Assembly: GCA_030562195.1 (NCBI GenBank) | Contig: CM060200.1 | Coordinates: 38,013,468-38,077,467 of the forward strand | Origin: Nipponacmea schrenckii | Lineage: Eukaryota; Mollusca; Gastropoda; Lottiidae | Direction of reading: 5' to 3' | Length of the DNA: 64,000 nt | In this document: positions 1-47,154 of the stretch, one piece after another | Layout of the letters: each line of letters opens with the position of its first letter | How positions within the stretch are numbered: position 1 is the first letter of the stretch | The notes under the pieces: generated by a model | Told to the model about the DNA's origin: nothing | The model's input: only the letters and a program-made list of their open reading frames with translations | Databases searched by the model: none | Position numbers and translations under genes: made by a program

Positions 1-867
1 AATAATACAGTTCTCTCTTTAAAATACACAATATACAAATTATATCTCTATTAGTTATTGTTTAGTCTGATTGGAATGTCAAAATGATAGCCATATATAG
101 ACTATAGGGTCTATGAGTAAAATAAGGTAAAAGATAAATTAGTCTGAATCCTATTTATAAATCTAATGACATTCTTTTAATACCTCATGACCCATTATGA
201 GGAGTATAAGAAACAGAACTTTGTGCGATAATAAACCTATTGAATATCATTTAAAACAATAAAATTATTAGATTTAACGCAGCCCCTAACTGAATATTGA
301 CAACATAGACTTGATAAATAAAGAATAGCACTAATACAGAATAATTCCACAATTCAATGATCTAAAACGTAAATAAATGTAACAAGGTTTCAACATGTTC
401 AACTGACCTCAACTATAAAGTTTAACATGAACTATAGGCTATCACAATCTGCCTCTTAAACATAAAATCCTTCTCAGAATCTTTCCTTTGCAAAGTTCAA
501 ATTTCTTTCCTTAATTGTCTCAAAATATATATCAACTGGTACATGTCAGGTTAAAGGGACACACCCACATATATTTCACTGAGGTACACAAGTTGGTGAT
601 TATGAACAGATCCAAAAAAAACACATATTAAATCAGAACTAAACTAAAGTATTTATAAAATGTTAATGGTTTTAAAAGAGCTCAGTAAATTTGAGCAATA
701 GCATGATTATTCCTTCTCCATATGGTTAAGAATATAATTTACTTGTGTTCCAAACACTTTTTTTAATCCACGAAAAACAATACTGAAGAAAACAAAGTGT
801 AAAGAAACTCTGGTAATGTGAACACAACTCACAATGAACACCAAATATTCGTAGATTTCAAGTCAGT
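1..867 (-). other. TLE 3' UTR and downstream flank
   Basis: AT-rich sequence following the TLE stop codon. No other gene or clear repeat is seen. At least the first 100-700 nt after the stop must be 3' UTR; its end cannot be fixed from sequence alone. Confidence 0.5.
762..767 (-). terminator. Candidate polyadenylation hexamer (ATTAAA) of TLE
   Basis: The first ATTAAA on the minus strand lies about 100 nt after the TLE stop; another is at about 175-180. No AATAAA was seen on this strand between the stop and the window edge. The hexamer is common by chance in such AT-rich DNA, so this is only a candidate. Confidence 0.25.
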
Positions 868-35185
<34,318 letters not shown>

Positions 35186-35930
35186 TTTCACTTCCTGTTT
35201 TTGTATATATAATTCCTGCAAATATCTAAAACTTTAGCAGCACTATTAAAGCACAAGACAAGTAGCCTTTCTAATCCATTTCTAACGTCATACAGAATGG
35301 CAGTAAAAAACGCGAAACAAATTCATCAAATGGAGGAATGAGAGTTGGTTTTTCTATCGCTCGATAATCCTAGTAACTAAAACACGAGGAAAGTCGAATG
35401 TGTCTTCATAGGTATCCTTCATTTAACGACCATTCATAAAATTAGCACACATCGCTACATTCACATTGGCTTACTGTTATTAATAACATTCGTATAGGCA
35501 TTGATAGCACAATCTGTGTATATATAAAGGAAACTAAGCAATATACATACACACTGTTAAAAATATACTGTTATCCTACACACACTGTTTCCATGTCAGA
35601 AAAGCAGAAAAGAAAAAAGTGAGTGTGAACAGGCTATTGATAATACCACACACATCAACATAATCTAAACCATCGTACAATCCACTAACAATGCTAGAAA
35701 GCAAATATAACTTTCCATATATGGAAACGAATGATTGGCCATATCAACAAGAGACGCCATTTTCGCTTCTATTTCAACCCACGTGGGGTAGATGATTATT
35801 CACAAAAGGTGGAGACTGGGCAGGACTTTCTTGGCAATCAAACACCTTTCTTGCATAAATTACTGCCTATCAAAGTAACGTGGAGAAGAATGTTATCTTT
35901 ATCTTGGACAGTCATAATAATGACTTTGTT
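35186..35930 (-). promoter_or_regulatory. TLE 5' UTR and probable promoter region
   Basis: Immediately upstream of the TLE start codon. A TATA-like TTTATATATA on the minus strand near 35520-35530 could place a start site some 300 nt before the ATG. This is only suggestive in AT-rich DNA, and no initiator could be tested. No coding ORF is supported here. Confidence 0.3.
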
Positions 35931-38900
35931 TACATAATTTTCTACGCAACAAATTGTTTATGTACAGGCATGTGCATAAAGTAGCAAAATGCAGTGCAGG
36001 CTTGCATGGCTGGTAAGCTGATTAATTTAAGTTTTTGTATGTTCTTCACTGAAGTATCGGGGTCACAGGACTAACTTCAATTTGGTAATTTTACCATGGG
36101 TTATAAGAATTTCTTTTCTGCTTCTTCTGTGAGGAAAAGTTCCATCAAGGGTAAATGGTACAGGGCATTGATCCACTTAGCCGATTCCAATAGCGGTAAC
36201 AAAAAGATACATAACGGTTGGATGGTATTAATTGCACCACGTGGTTTTGACAAACAACTGTCAAATGAAAACTCCTCCCCTTCCACTATCTGAAAATCAT
36301 AGATGTAACATATTGGAAAACGAAACATTAAAAGCCAACTTGTTATCGTCAGTCAATAATGCATTTTTATAATTAGTTCATTAGTAGATTCAACAGACAT
36401 GGCAGATTTCAATATAATTTGAAGCATATGGACCAATATTCAATAAAAAGCTGATCGCAATGGAGGAATAGGTTTTGATTATTTATATCTCTCAGAATGA
36501 GCAATGTTTGCCTATTATTGTATCACAAGACTATAAATACTGCTGTTTCCAAAGAGAGTTGTATCTGGAATCGAAAATAATCTAGTCATATGGACTAACG
36601 TAACAATGGTCCAGTTGGTCAGCAATCTCTGAAATCGGGTTTTTCTTTAGAACTCAGTCTATTGAAGGATTCGCATGAGGAATGACATTACTTTCAAATT
36701 AAAATAAATTCCAAGTTATAGCAATGAAACGCATCATCACGATATATATGTTTCTTTCATATAAAAAAATCTCGTTTGTTAGGCCATGAAAATTATATCA
36801 AGTCTCGAACATGACTCATTTGTCATTGTCCAAATGACGCATTTTCCAAACAACCAAATGTCGGTGTTTTTGACCCAAGGTCTTGTCTTGATAATGGAAA
36901 AATAATAGAATAGAGCCACTTCATGCTTTGTACGTTTAGTTTTCTCTCGATTCCAAACACTTGATAGTTGAAAGAAACGGTATCAAGGAAGCAAGAGAGA
37001 CTTCAAGTCCGCATTGCTGTGATTCCTTTAATCGAAGACAAATTAAATGTGGTGCCTCAAATTTCTATGTCAGTCTAGAAATTTAAGCTGGAATTTTATC
37101 ATTTCTTTTCGTTTTATTACCCGATGGTTTGTAGTACGGGGTCTTGAAAGAAGCGAACAACTTCCGGAAAACACTTGCAGTCTACCAAACTCTAATGAAA
37201 CTTGTATGCTTTGCTATTCAGAGAGTTTCAACCTAAGATCAACTGATTCTATATCCTCCTTCAAACTATTTCTAGCACTGATATGTCTCGTTATCCGGGG
37301 TAGGTATAATTCCTTCTTGCACCATCCGACTAATCCGATTAAAACTATTGCGCGCAATTAGATATTAATAATATCATGTAATAGAAATTTCAAACGGAGT
37401 TATGTTGAGTTACACCAAAATAAAGGAGATTTATTTTTAAACAATCGTTTGTTAAATTTTATGTTCAACTTTCAATTATCTGTTTGAATTTTATACAAAA
37501 TCATTTAAAGACCAGTGGACTTCCTTCGGTTATGAAATTAAGAACGCCATAATAAATCGTTACACATGCACATACGAGTTTACTCTATCAAGTAGGCCTG
37601 GAGGACAGGTCTATCAAAAAGTGAAATAAACACGATACAGTACAATTTCGGTTGTAGGTATACGAAACTTCACGAGGGATATAATTTTTTTTACACAAGA
37701 TGTGTTTAATCTGATGTATATTAATACAGTTGTAGGGGAATATTAGATGAATATTACTAACGACTTGTTTTTGAATTTTTGGAAAATTATTTTTAATTGA
37801 AAAATATGAATGCTGATGACTTACAAATGAACGGTCAAAATGACTTGTTTTATATTTGGATATTGAGTAGGTCATTTGGAATTCCTGTAGAAAGTCTCTC
37901 GGAGGAAATCACATTAGACCTGAAAACGATTTAATTGAGTAATGGTTTACCGATATTACCAATAAGATGATATTTCTAACCCCGGTAACGTCTTGTCTAT
38001 TCGTCTTCATTGTCAGTATTAAGGTCGGTTAAAGAGTTTATAGCTCGTTACCGGATCTGCTCCGATAAGAAGCATTAGCATCCATATTCGTCTCATTATC
38101 GCCATTGTCAATATTGTTATAATGTCTAAAGCAGACGCAATCAGTCGTGTTGACGTTAAGAACATTACAACTCCATACACTGGCCTCTCGATGTCTACCC
38201 TAGAGCTCCCAGGTCGTCTAAAGTATGACCCGATTGACGCTACTAATGATGAAAGGACCTCCGAATTCTGATCGGTTCAAGCACCCCAAATCTCTTGTAA
38301 TACATAAATGCATAAAAGTAGGACATCGAATTTCTGACAAAATCTGATTGAAAAAGAGATGCTAATCTTCTCGCTACTTCAAGAGCACTTACCGAGAAAT
38401 GTTGAGAGTTGTTCAAGTCATGTGACCACTCCGTTTCCATCATTATCGTCTTCACTTCGCCCCTTCTTAACTAAAGAGCTGTATTTGTATGGCTTGGAGA
38501 ATGATTTTGGGATGTTGAAGTGGTCGTTGAAAAGATAAGGAGAACCCACATGGTCTCTCTGGTAATGTTAAGGCCTCAAGCGTTCGTCGGAATTATCAAA
38601 GTGACGTCGTAGATGGGCTATTGAAACAATTTCTAGGTCGGTGCTTTCCATCTCTTTAAGATCTGACTATTTTTACTCTCGAGTACATCAAGGAATTTTT
38701 GCATGAAAAGAAACGGTATTAGACTTAAGGCGATTACATGAGATCTTGAGAAATTATGAAGCAGGAACTTGGCTAAGTTCTGTTAGAAAATTTCTCGAAA
38801 CTCTTTTCTTTGAAACATGTCATTAATGTTATAAGTAGTTGTATTTAAACATTTAACCTTATTGTTACATACTTGTGCGCTGTTTCATAGGTCACTTAAA

Positions 38901-39555
38901 GAAACATAAAACGTTTTCTTAGCACTCGAGTAAACGATTAATCATAATGCGAAATTGATGAAAACAGCATAATTATTGGAGGGAAACCGTATCGATCTTG
39001 GTGAAATTCAATAAAGGAGGAAGGAAAGCTGTATAAACAATGTTTTAATATGGTAATAATAACTAAGGTATTCATTAAAAACTAATGTTGACTCGGGCGA
39101 AGATAAACGTCGATATAAGATAGAAGGAAATTTGTATTGTGGCTATAATCTACGACCAATACAACTCGCGGATTTGAATACAATGATGAACTAATGTCAA
39201 TAGACATTGGTGTAAAAAGTCAATATTGAACGAAACTATTGGAACGATTAAATCAACATTGAGTGAACGAGACGGTATAAAATGTGGTCCGCTGTTCAAG
39301 TGTTGAGAAATAAAGTCATGAACAACAAGAAGGTCAAACAACTGTAAGAATCGTAATAATTTTATACCCATGTTTCACAAAAATGTCTGCAAAATCTCTC
39401 CCTCCAAAGAAAATCCGAGAATTGTTTTAATATTTTTAGAAGACTTTGCTCTTGGTGGGCTAGAAAGCAAGAAATCACTGGTTGAAGTAGGGAGTTCAGG
39501 TTCATATAGCAGTTTGATGGCATTGAGCAAAGAAGACAAAGTAGCAAATTTTAGT
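35931..39555. other. Intergenic region upstream of TLE
   Basis: No recognisable gene on either strand. The stretch 37.9-38.6 kb has visibly more CG dinucleotides and less AT than its surroundings and contains TCATGTGAC (near 38418). Together with a strong minus-strand GTAAGTGC donor near 38390, it could be a distal promoter or upstream exon of TLE, but nothing proves this. Confidence 0.4.
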
Positions 39556-41008
39556 ATTTGAGTAGCAACTGGTCATAGATGGTCTAGAATAGCTGTTAAT
39601 GGTAGATGATCTGGTTTGTCGTTAATAGCTGTTGATGGTAGATGATCTGGATTGTCTTGAATAGCTGTTGATGGAAGATGATCTGGATTGTCTTGAATAG
39701 CTGTTGATGGTAGATGATCTGGATTGTCTCGAGTTGCTGTTGATGGTAGATGATCTGGATTGTCTTGAATAGCTGTTGATGGTAGATGATCTGGATTGTC
39801 TTGAATAGCTGTTGATGGTAGATGATCTGGATTGTCTTGATAGCTGTTGATGGTAGATGATCTGGATTGTCTTGATAGCTGTTGATGGTAGATGATCTGG
39901 ATTGTCTTGAGTAGCTGTTGATGGTAGATGATCTGGATTGTCTTAATAGCTGTTGATGGTAGATGATCTGGATTGTCTTGAGTAGCTGTTGATGGTAGAT
40001 GATCTGGATTGTCTTGAGTAACTGTTGATGGTAGATGATCTGGATTGTCTTGAATAGCTGTTGATGGTAGATGATCTGAATCGTCTTGAATAGCTGTTGA
40101 TGGTAGATGATCTGGATTGTCTTGAATAGCTGTTGATGGTAGATGATTTGGATTGCCTTGAATAGCTGATGATGGTAAGATGACCTGGATTGTCTTGAAT
40201 AGCTGTCGATGGTAGATGATCTGGATTGTCTTATGCAGCTGTTGATGGTAGATGATCTGATTGTCTTGAGTAGCTGTTGATGGTAGATGATCTGGATTGT
40301 CTTGAATAGCTGTTGATGGTAGATGATCTGGATTGTCTTATGTAGCTGTTGATGGAAGATGATCTGGATTGTCTTTCGTAGCTGTTGATGGTAGATGATC
40401 TGGATTGTCTTGTAGCTGTTGATGGTAGATGATCTGGATTGTCTTGTAGCTGTTGATGGTAGATGATCTCGGTTATCTACTGTTGCTGTTGATTGTAGAT
40501 GACCTGGATTGTCTTGAGTAGCTGTTGATGGTAGATGGTCTGGATTGTCTTGTAGCTGATGATGGTAGATGATTTGGATTGTTTTGAATTGCTGTTGATG
40601 GTAGACGAGCTGGATCGTCTTGAATAGCTGTTGATGGTAGATGATCTGAATCGTCTTGAATAGCTGTTGATGGTAGACGATCTGGATCGTCTTGAATAGC
40701 TGTTGATGGTAGACGATCTGGATCGTCTTGGATTGCTGTTGATGGTAGACGATCTGGATCGTCTTGAATAGCCGTTGATGGTAGACGACCTGGATCGTCT
40801 TGAATTGCTGTTGATGGAAGATGTTCTGGATTGTCTTAAGTAGCTGTTGATGGTAGATGATCTGGATTGTCATGAATAGCTGTTGATGGTAGATGATCTG
40901 GATTGTCTTGAATAGCTGTTGATGGTAGAAGATCTTGATTGTCTTGAATTGCTGTTGATGGAAGACGATCTGAATTGTCATGAATAGCTGTTGATTGTAG
41001 AAGATGGA
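39556..41008. repeat. 36-bp minisatellite, about 39-40 units
   Basis: The unit reads TAGCTGTTGATGGTAGATGA then TCTGGATTGTCTTGAA. Most spacings are exactly 36 bp, a few 34-35. Read on the minus strand, the unit has no stop in any of the three frames, so a 461-codon ORF appears without being evidence of a gene; indels switch it between frames (FKTIQIIYHQQL, SRQSRSSTINSY, QDNPDHLPSTAI). Units around 40600-40810 have CG where others have TG. Confidence 0.97.
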
Positions 41009-41919
41009 AACAAAATGGATCGTTTCGAGTTTTCGATCGTAGATTTTGATTATCTAAAGTCACTGTGATAATACTTATATTAAAAACCCATTTAGCTATC
41101 ACGGTGATCCAAAAAGTAGAAACAGATTCTTAAGAAAATGTATATAATTAAGGAAGACATAGAAGACTTTTTTCAATATTTGACAGCAGACATTGGTATT
41201 CAGATTCCTATATTGTAACGAGATTGACACGACAGTTCTGGCCGTTTCATTTTCTTGATACTGAACTGCTTTTCTTTCAGGTCTAATTTTACGTTTTTAA
41301 GCGGCAATCAATGGGTTAAGTTAAACAAACGGTACAATTAGATGACTTGTGACTTAGCACGCCATATTGGATTAGAAAAAAAAATGATCCATTAGTCTTG
41401 TATTGATTCTTAAATATTTCTGTTCTCTTCAATCACATTTCCCTCACTCTCCTTATTCTCTTTTTTAAAAAAAAGGTTCAGTGAGAATTAATGATTAGTT
41501 TGCGTGGACTAAACCTAATACTTGTCTTACAGTAAAAGACAGTTTCTTTGTTGTTTCTTCAAGTCTATTAATCGATATGTGTTTGTCTGTTGAAGAGCAA
41601 TATAACACATTAAGAAGCCTCTCGGGAGATTCTAGTGATTATTCCTTTAATATTCACCATCAATATTAATCATTTCTCATTGATTCCAAGGCCAAATTAA
41701 CCACAACGAATACATTGACCAGTTCATTGTCAAACTGTTTAACCATTCTACTAATATTGGTTGGAGAGATTTGCCAAGCTTCGGGTCTTATTCACGTTGG
41801 TATGGCTTGCCCATTTTACATCATTAGTAGTACAGTCATTCTTTATTTATATACTGAATGCCTTATGCCAATAACGAATTATTCTTACTCTTAAAACAGT
41901 GCTCAATAAATTTATTGTT

Positions 41920-42416
41920 AAGTTCGGAAGGGAAAAAAAACCACCCGGGGCCACGGCTTGCAGTGTTTAATATTGACATTGTTAAATAAGTAGGCAACGC
42001 CACTTTGGCAAAGTTTTTCCTCATTGCCCCAATAAAAATCGTTTCCGATTTTAAAAAAAAGTGAGCCCCTTCACATTCCATTCATTTTTGAAAAATAAAA
42101 GCGTTGGTAAATTTTAACGATAAAAATCCAAAAAATTGTGTCAATTCAAAAAAAACCTAGGGGTCAAAAAGGAAACCCCATAGAAAACCCACATGAGGAA
42201 AAGGGAACCCCTTTACTTTTAATATTTACACGGGAAAAATGGAAAAAAACATTTGATGGTGGCTCAAGCCCTTTTGTGATCAACTAAAATTTTTTGGGGG
42301 GTTTATCGGATTGTTTTCTAATAAGTCCACTATGGATTTTATACTCTTGTTTCCGAATTTTAAAGTTTAAACAAGAAAATACAGCATATTTTTCCTACAA
42401 ACCCTATTATCCCTTT
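41920..42416. other. Noisy, shortened duplicate of 42417-43040 (likely assembly artefact)
   Basis: Aligns in order with the following 620 bp: AAGTTCGG start, then CATTCCATTCATTT, CGGATTGTTTTCTAATA, CTCTTGTTTCC and ACAGCATATT. Many small deletions and inflated A, G and C runs reduce it to about 497 bp. The next copy starts directly at 42417. Confidence 0.75.
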
Positions 42417-42629
42417 AAGTTCGGACGGGAAAAAAAACCGAGGCCCGTGTGCCACAGGCTGTGCACGTTAAAGATCCCTCGACAGTTGGAAATCGCAAAA
42501 AGAGTAGGCTAACGCCGCTGTCCTGGCGAAGTTTACCTCATTGCACAGTGCATGTCGTTGTCCGTCTTCATTAGCCCATAAGGTGCAGAAGAGTAGGACG
42601 TAAAACTCCATTCATTTCATTTCATTTTC
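42417..42629 (+). mobile_element. 5'-truncated SINE of the same family, plus strand
   Basis: Runs from AAGTTCGGACGGG through CGAGGCCCGTGTGCCACAGG, GTGCACGTTAAAGATCCC and AGGTGCAGAAGAGTAGGACG to an ATTTC-type tail. It matches the SINE at 18810-19178 in opposite orientation. ATTTATTGTTAAGT follows the tail at 42630-42643 and also precedes the noisy copy at 41910-41923, so a 14-bp target duplication flanks the whole noisy-plus-clean block. Confidence 0.85.
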
Positions 42630-42643
42630 ATTTATTGTTAAGT

Positions 42644-43040
42644 AATATAGAAATGCATTTTATGTTGTAGTTAAGAGTTATAAGTCGATACAAAATGCCA
42701 GATAAAAGATAGTGTCAATGTCATTAAAAGACAACCTATATATCGAAAAACGGAACCCAATAAAACAAACTCATCGACTATGACGGCAAAAGGAACCCAT
42801 CGACTTTGTCAATAATATAGAATAGCACGGGACATACAATGGAAATAAATCATTTTAAGTCCTTCTAGTTTCCGATATTGTGGGTTATCAATCTGAACAT
42901 ATGGAGATTAATCAGTCGCATTGTTTTCTAATATAGTCTATCATCAATATTATCTATACCACTCTTGTTTCCTCGAATTGTTAAATTCAAACAAAGAAAA
43001 TACAGCATATTGACTTCCTACAAACCCTATATTGAAGTTA
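42644..43040. other. Clean copy of the flank duplicated in 41920-42416
   Basis: Unique-looking sequence downstream of the SINE; its degraded version precedes the SINE in the assembly. No gene seen. Confidence 0.6.
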
Positions 43041-46000
43041 GGTACCATATCTTTAATACTTCCTGATTTACAATGTATAGTATACTTTTGTCCATAAAGT
43101 CAGATCAAGCTGCTTGAACTGAGCCTGATAATCGTTACTTACTCAGGCTACAATCCCTCGTTTTATAACCATAATAATTTCTACTTCTTTAGGATTATTA
43201 GCCAGCCTTGTCGCATGAATTTTATGGGGTCATGACATTAATAATATAACAGAGTAACTAAATTTTAGTTTGAGCGGCTTTTCAATAAGGTTGATCAATA
43301 AGCAGTCAGAAATTCACATTGATAGTAATTATTTTTTCACTGGTTGCATATCCCACAACTGTGTCCATAAATACTCAAATACATTTCTATGGTAATCTGT
43401 CCGACAATCATATATTAACATCCACTCTATTGAATTCAGCAGCTGGGCAATAATAGTATTCGAAATAGATGCAAGAAGCAATTAACAAACGGCAACGAAG
43501 GAAGACTAATCCGAGTAGCCGATGGTCAAACACGATTCAAGATAATAAGGACGCAGTTTAACCATTATCATTTGATTAATTAGCTAAATTTAAAGGAGAC
43601 GTGGTGGTTATGTTATTAGCGGTTCTTACAGAGTCTGTACATATAACATAATTAGGTGATTAAATACAGGAGAAGATGAAACGGTTACCTGAAGTGAGGA
43701 TATAGATAGGTATAATGTCTAGTGATAGTGAATTATTCTCATGAGACCAACTTTTTGCAGGCTTGAAAGAACATCTACATGTGGTAGAAAGACACACAGG
43801 TCTTTGAAATCATTTATATGAATATAAGTATCATTTGCTGGTGAGGAATACAGAATGCTATAGAACACATTACCACACCCCTGGTAATTATCACGTGATA
43901 GGTGGATGGGGAATAAAAGGACACTTTTGACGTGTTACATAAGCTATGGTGAAAGTTCTTAGAAGAACATGACGGTATGGCCAAAATGAAAGGAAGCCTC
44001 ATAATATGATAACTTCATGTCGAATAGAAATCAAGTTGCATTAAGACTTTACATATTCCGTCTCTTTATATCAACATAAGCCTGATATCCGAAGAATGTA
44101 TTTACTGCTCCAAACTTTTCCCAAATAGCCTACCAGAAGTCCCTAATTCGAAAGATAACATGAATATCAAAAAGGAGTAGTTCTTTTACCCAAAATAACT
44201 TGCTGGAGACGAGTTCGTCTAAATTTAGACTTCCCAGATATGTTTATGTTTTCCTTTTTAATCATGCTTCTATTTGAGTGACATTTACAGTAAACATATC
44301 AATATTAAATGAAAATATTAATTAAGAATTTGTATTAAAGTTGAAAACTGAAAACAAAAGAATTAAAATCGATTCCGCATAGCCTGATATAAGTAATGAA
44401 AATAGTCATTATATGTGACTTGGTAAATTAATATGGGACCGTTGGTTAATAAAACCTTCAGACATATGTTTCAAGTGATTTGATACCCGTTCATATTTCA
44501 CCATTATTGATGAAATAAGGCATTTGGACTTGATTAATCTGGAATGAGATTTTTAGCCGTGTTTTTAGTTAATTGTTTTCAAAACCTAATTTCATGCCTG
44601 CCAACTCGTACTGAGTGTCCATTGAATCTAATGACTGAAAAATAATAAAGTCCAATAAGCCGAACATGGAATAAAGCCGATAATTATCTGCCATGTTTAT
44701 CATGCTATGACTTTATGCTTGCATGCACGTGTCGTCTCAAAGCACAATCAAGTTTGGTGAAAAGCACGCGCAGGTCGTGTTCAGGGCGCGTGGCACAAGA
44801 GTTATCCCCCATGAGAATTAAAGTGTCATAATGGATGAAATTTTCCACGCCACTTAGCGAGATGTTCGTGTAATATCGTCCAGCTAATATTGCTGTCGAT
44901 AACAAATTCGTTGAAGGTGGAGGATTCTTATCGTAATTATTAAACCTATTGTCTGTATAAAATCAATATAACAATTCTGAAATTAGTACAAGTTAATAGA
45001 AACCCCCATTCTCCTCTACATACATGTATATTAATTTACCTTCTTCACACCAACCAGTGCTTTCATCGAGACTCATCTCAAATACACCCTAACACCAACC
45101 ATTCAAAGACTAGCTTATTACTTTTTATGATTCAAGCAACTAACTTATTTGTTATCATAATGATGATTCCTGAAGTAACAGGGGAACAGTTAGTTATACA
45201 CACCTACACTTTATGAGTAGAATTTGATCCTAATATTGAAGCAATACAACTTTCGCGCATATAGTTACTTCCGGTGAGCCTTAGAAGGTTTAAAATTTAA
45301 TGTGACTTAAGAAGCACATGATTATCCTTGAATGAAGGTCCAGTTTCAAATGAGGCAAAGGGGTCTGGATAAATACATCCTAAATAAATGATTAGGAATT
45401 AGAAAGAAAAAAAAACCCGTTTTATTGCCCTTTCAGAAGTTAGATATTTGTACTATTGTCCCCCATACGAAACAGCTTTTATCAAGAACATTCGAAAGAA
45501 GCAATAGTCCTGCAGTAAATAGAGACTGAAATCGCAGCAATTCTCCTTGAGACAATAGATTCTAATTTATGACTGAGTTTTTTTGATATTTTCTTTACTT
45601 ATGAAGCCTTTTGTCATTATTTTTTGTTTGTCGATTTTGAAAGATGGCCTTCATATTGTCAATAAAATGTGATACCACGCGACATGGTAAATATTAATAT
45701 TTGCGATTTGTGGAGACTTGAATGTGATTTGGTAATAGTAAAGATTTATTGAAGGAGATGTGTCAATATTTAGATAGAATTGGTGTAATTATTGTTTACC
45801 ATGTCCACACTACACGACCAGAAGTATTTACCTAGTCGCACGACTATTAGTAGCCTCGAATGTGGATTGAAGTTGGAAGGATAGAAAGTCATGTATTCCA
45901 TTGATTGGATAGAGCCGAGATAAAAGCTCTTGAATTGAAAGCAGACAAACAATGTAGATCAATAACTGTTAGTAAACCGATATTGAAATACTTAACACAC

Positions 46001-47154
46001 GTCTGTCTAGTTAACCTTTCACAGATTGAAAACAATCTTAGCCCATAGATATTGTTTCCATGACAACGGGATGCAATAAACATCGATCTCGTTGACGACG
46101 CAGATCACATCTTTTTTCGCGCGTAAAATTGTGATATAATGCAAAAATTATTTCAAGAACTTTAATTTTTTCATAGGGTCGATTTCTTCACATTTTCATA
46201 AATGTACACAAAAATTCTTGACTACCAGGAAAATATTTCGACCATCACAGTTGTTTGATTAGATTATGACTGAAAAAAAGCTTTTTATTCCCTAAGAGAC
46301 GTGCAAAAGACAAGAAATGGTTGCTAGAATGTCGTTAACCTCTTGTGAATTCACTTTCATAAATCACACAAATTCCTATCGATTTATCTTTAATGGTGAC
46401 ATATTAAGCAATTCTATTCTTTTATTCTTCTAACCCGCGCTTTGGTCTTTCAGGAACACACGTCAATCGATAGGTCCATCAGACGCGATTCTTACAATTC
46501 AACACGTTCGTTCAATCAGTCCCGTATCAAATAAAATGGACAAATGTTGGCCAACTCTTGTCAGACTAAAATGGTCTCTAACCGGTCAATTAACTATCTT
46601 ACTTTTAAACCATCAGCGATATCATTATGGTGTATGGTTAGTTTATAAAAAATAAAAAAACAGCAGTAACCTTTCAGGCGAATTGTTCACCGAGCTGCTA
46701 TAACGGTGTAAGGAAGGGGGACTAGGGGGGGGGGGGCTTTAAGTTCATTGGTTGACCCGGAAGAATTTATGCCACAGCAATGCAACTTCGTATTTATTGA
46801 ATTCAGCCTTTCCAGATACTTACGGCATTAATTGTTTCATTTCAAACAAACTGACGCTGATTGAATGAAAGGTGTGTTTGCATTCTGTTAATTAGCTTCA
46901 TATCCCTGGTGGTTACAGCATTGATATAATCCTTTATTCATCTTTATTTATAAGTAGTATCTTGGATTTTTCCTGGCAGTCAAGATTTTTTTTTCTTTGT
47001 ATGCGTTCAATTATATTATTTTCTTTTGTGTTATAGCCTACTAGTATTTGTAACTTATATATATATCTGTCTTTATTCATTACTATCATTATTAATATAT
47101 ATATCGTCTTTGTTTTTAGCCTTATACCACTCTGTATTCTTCTATTACCGGCGC
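43041..47154. other. Intergenic, nothing recognised
   Basis: AT-rich sequence with small ORFs lacking any recognisable domain. A short CG-richer patch at about 44725-44815 and a G-run near 46720 are the only visible compositional features. Confidence 0.5.

Noticed and set aside
37047..37361. 104-codon plus-strand ORF upstream of TLE
   Set aside because: No domain, no splice or promoter context; length is compatible with chance.
39596..40981. 461-codon minus-strand ORF of 12-residue repeats (FKTIQIIYHQQL)
   Set aside because: It is the 36-bp minisatellite; the unit is stop-free in all three frames on that strand and the frame shifts between units, so open reading is expected without selection.
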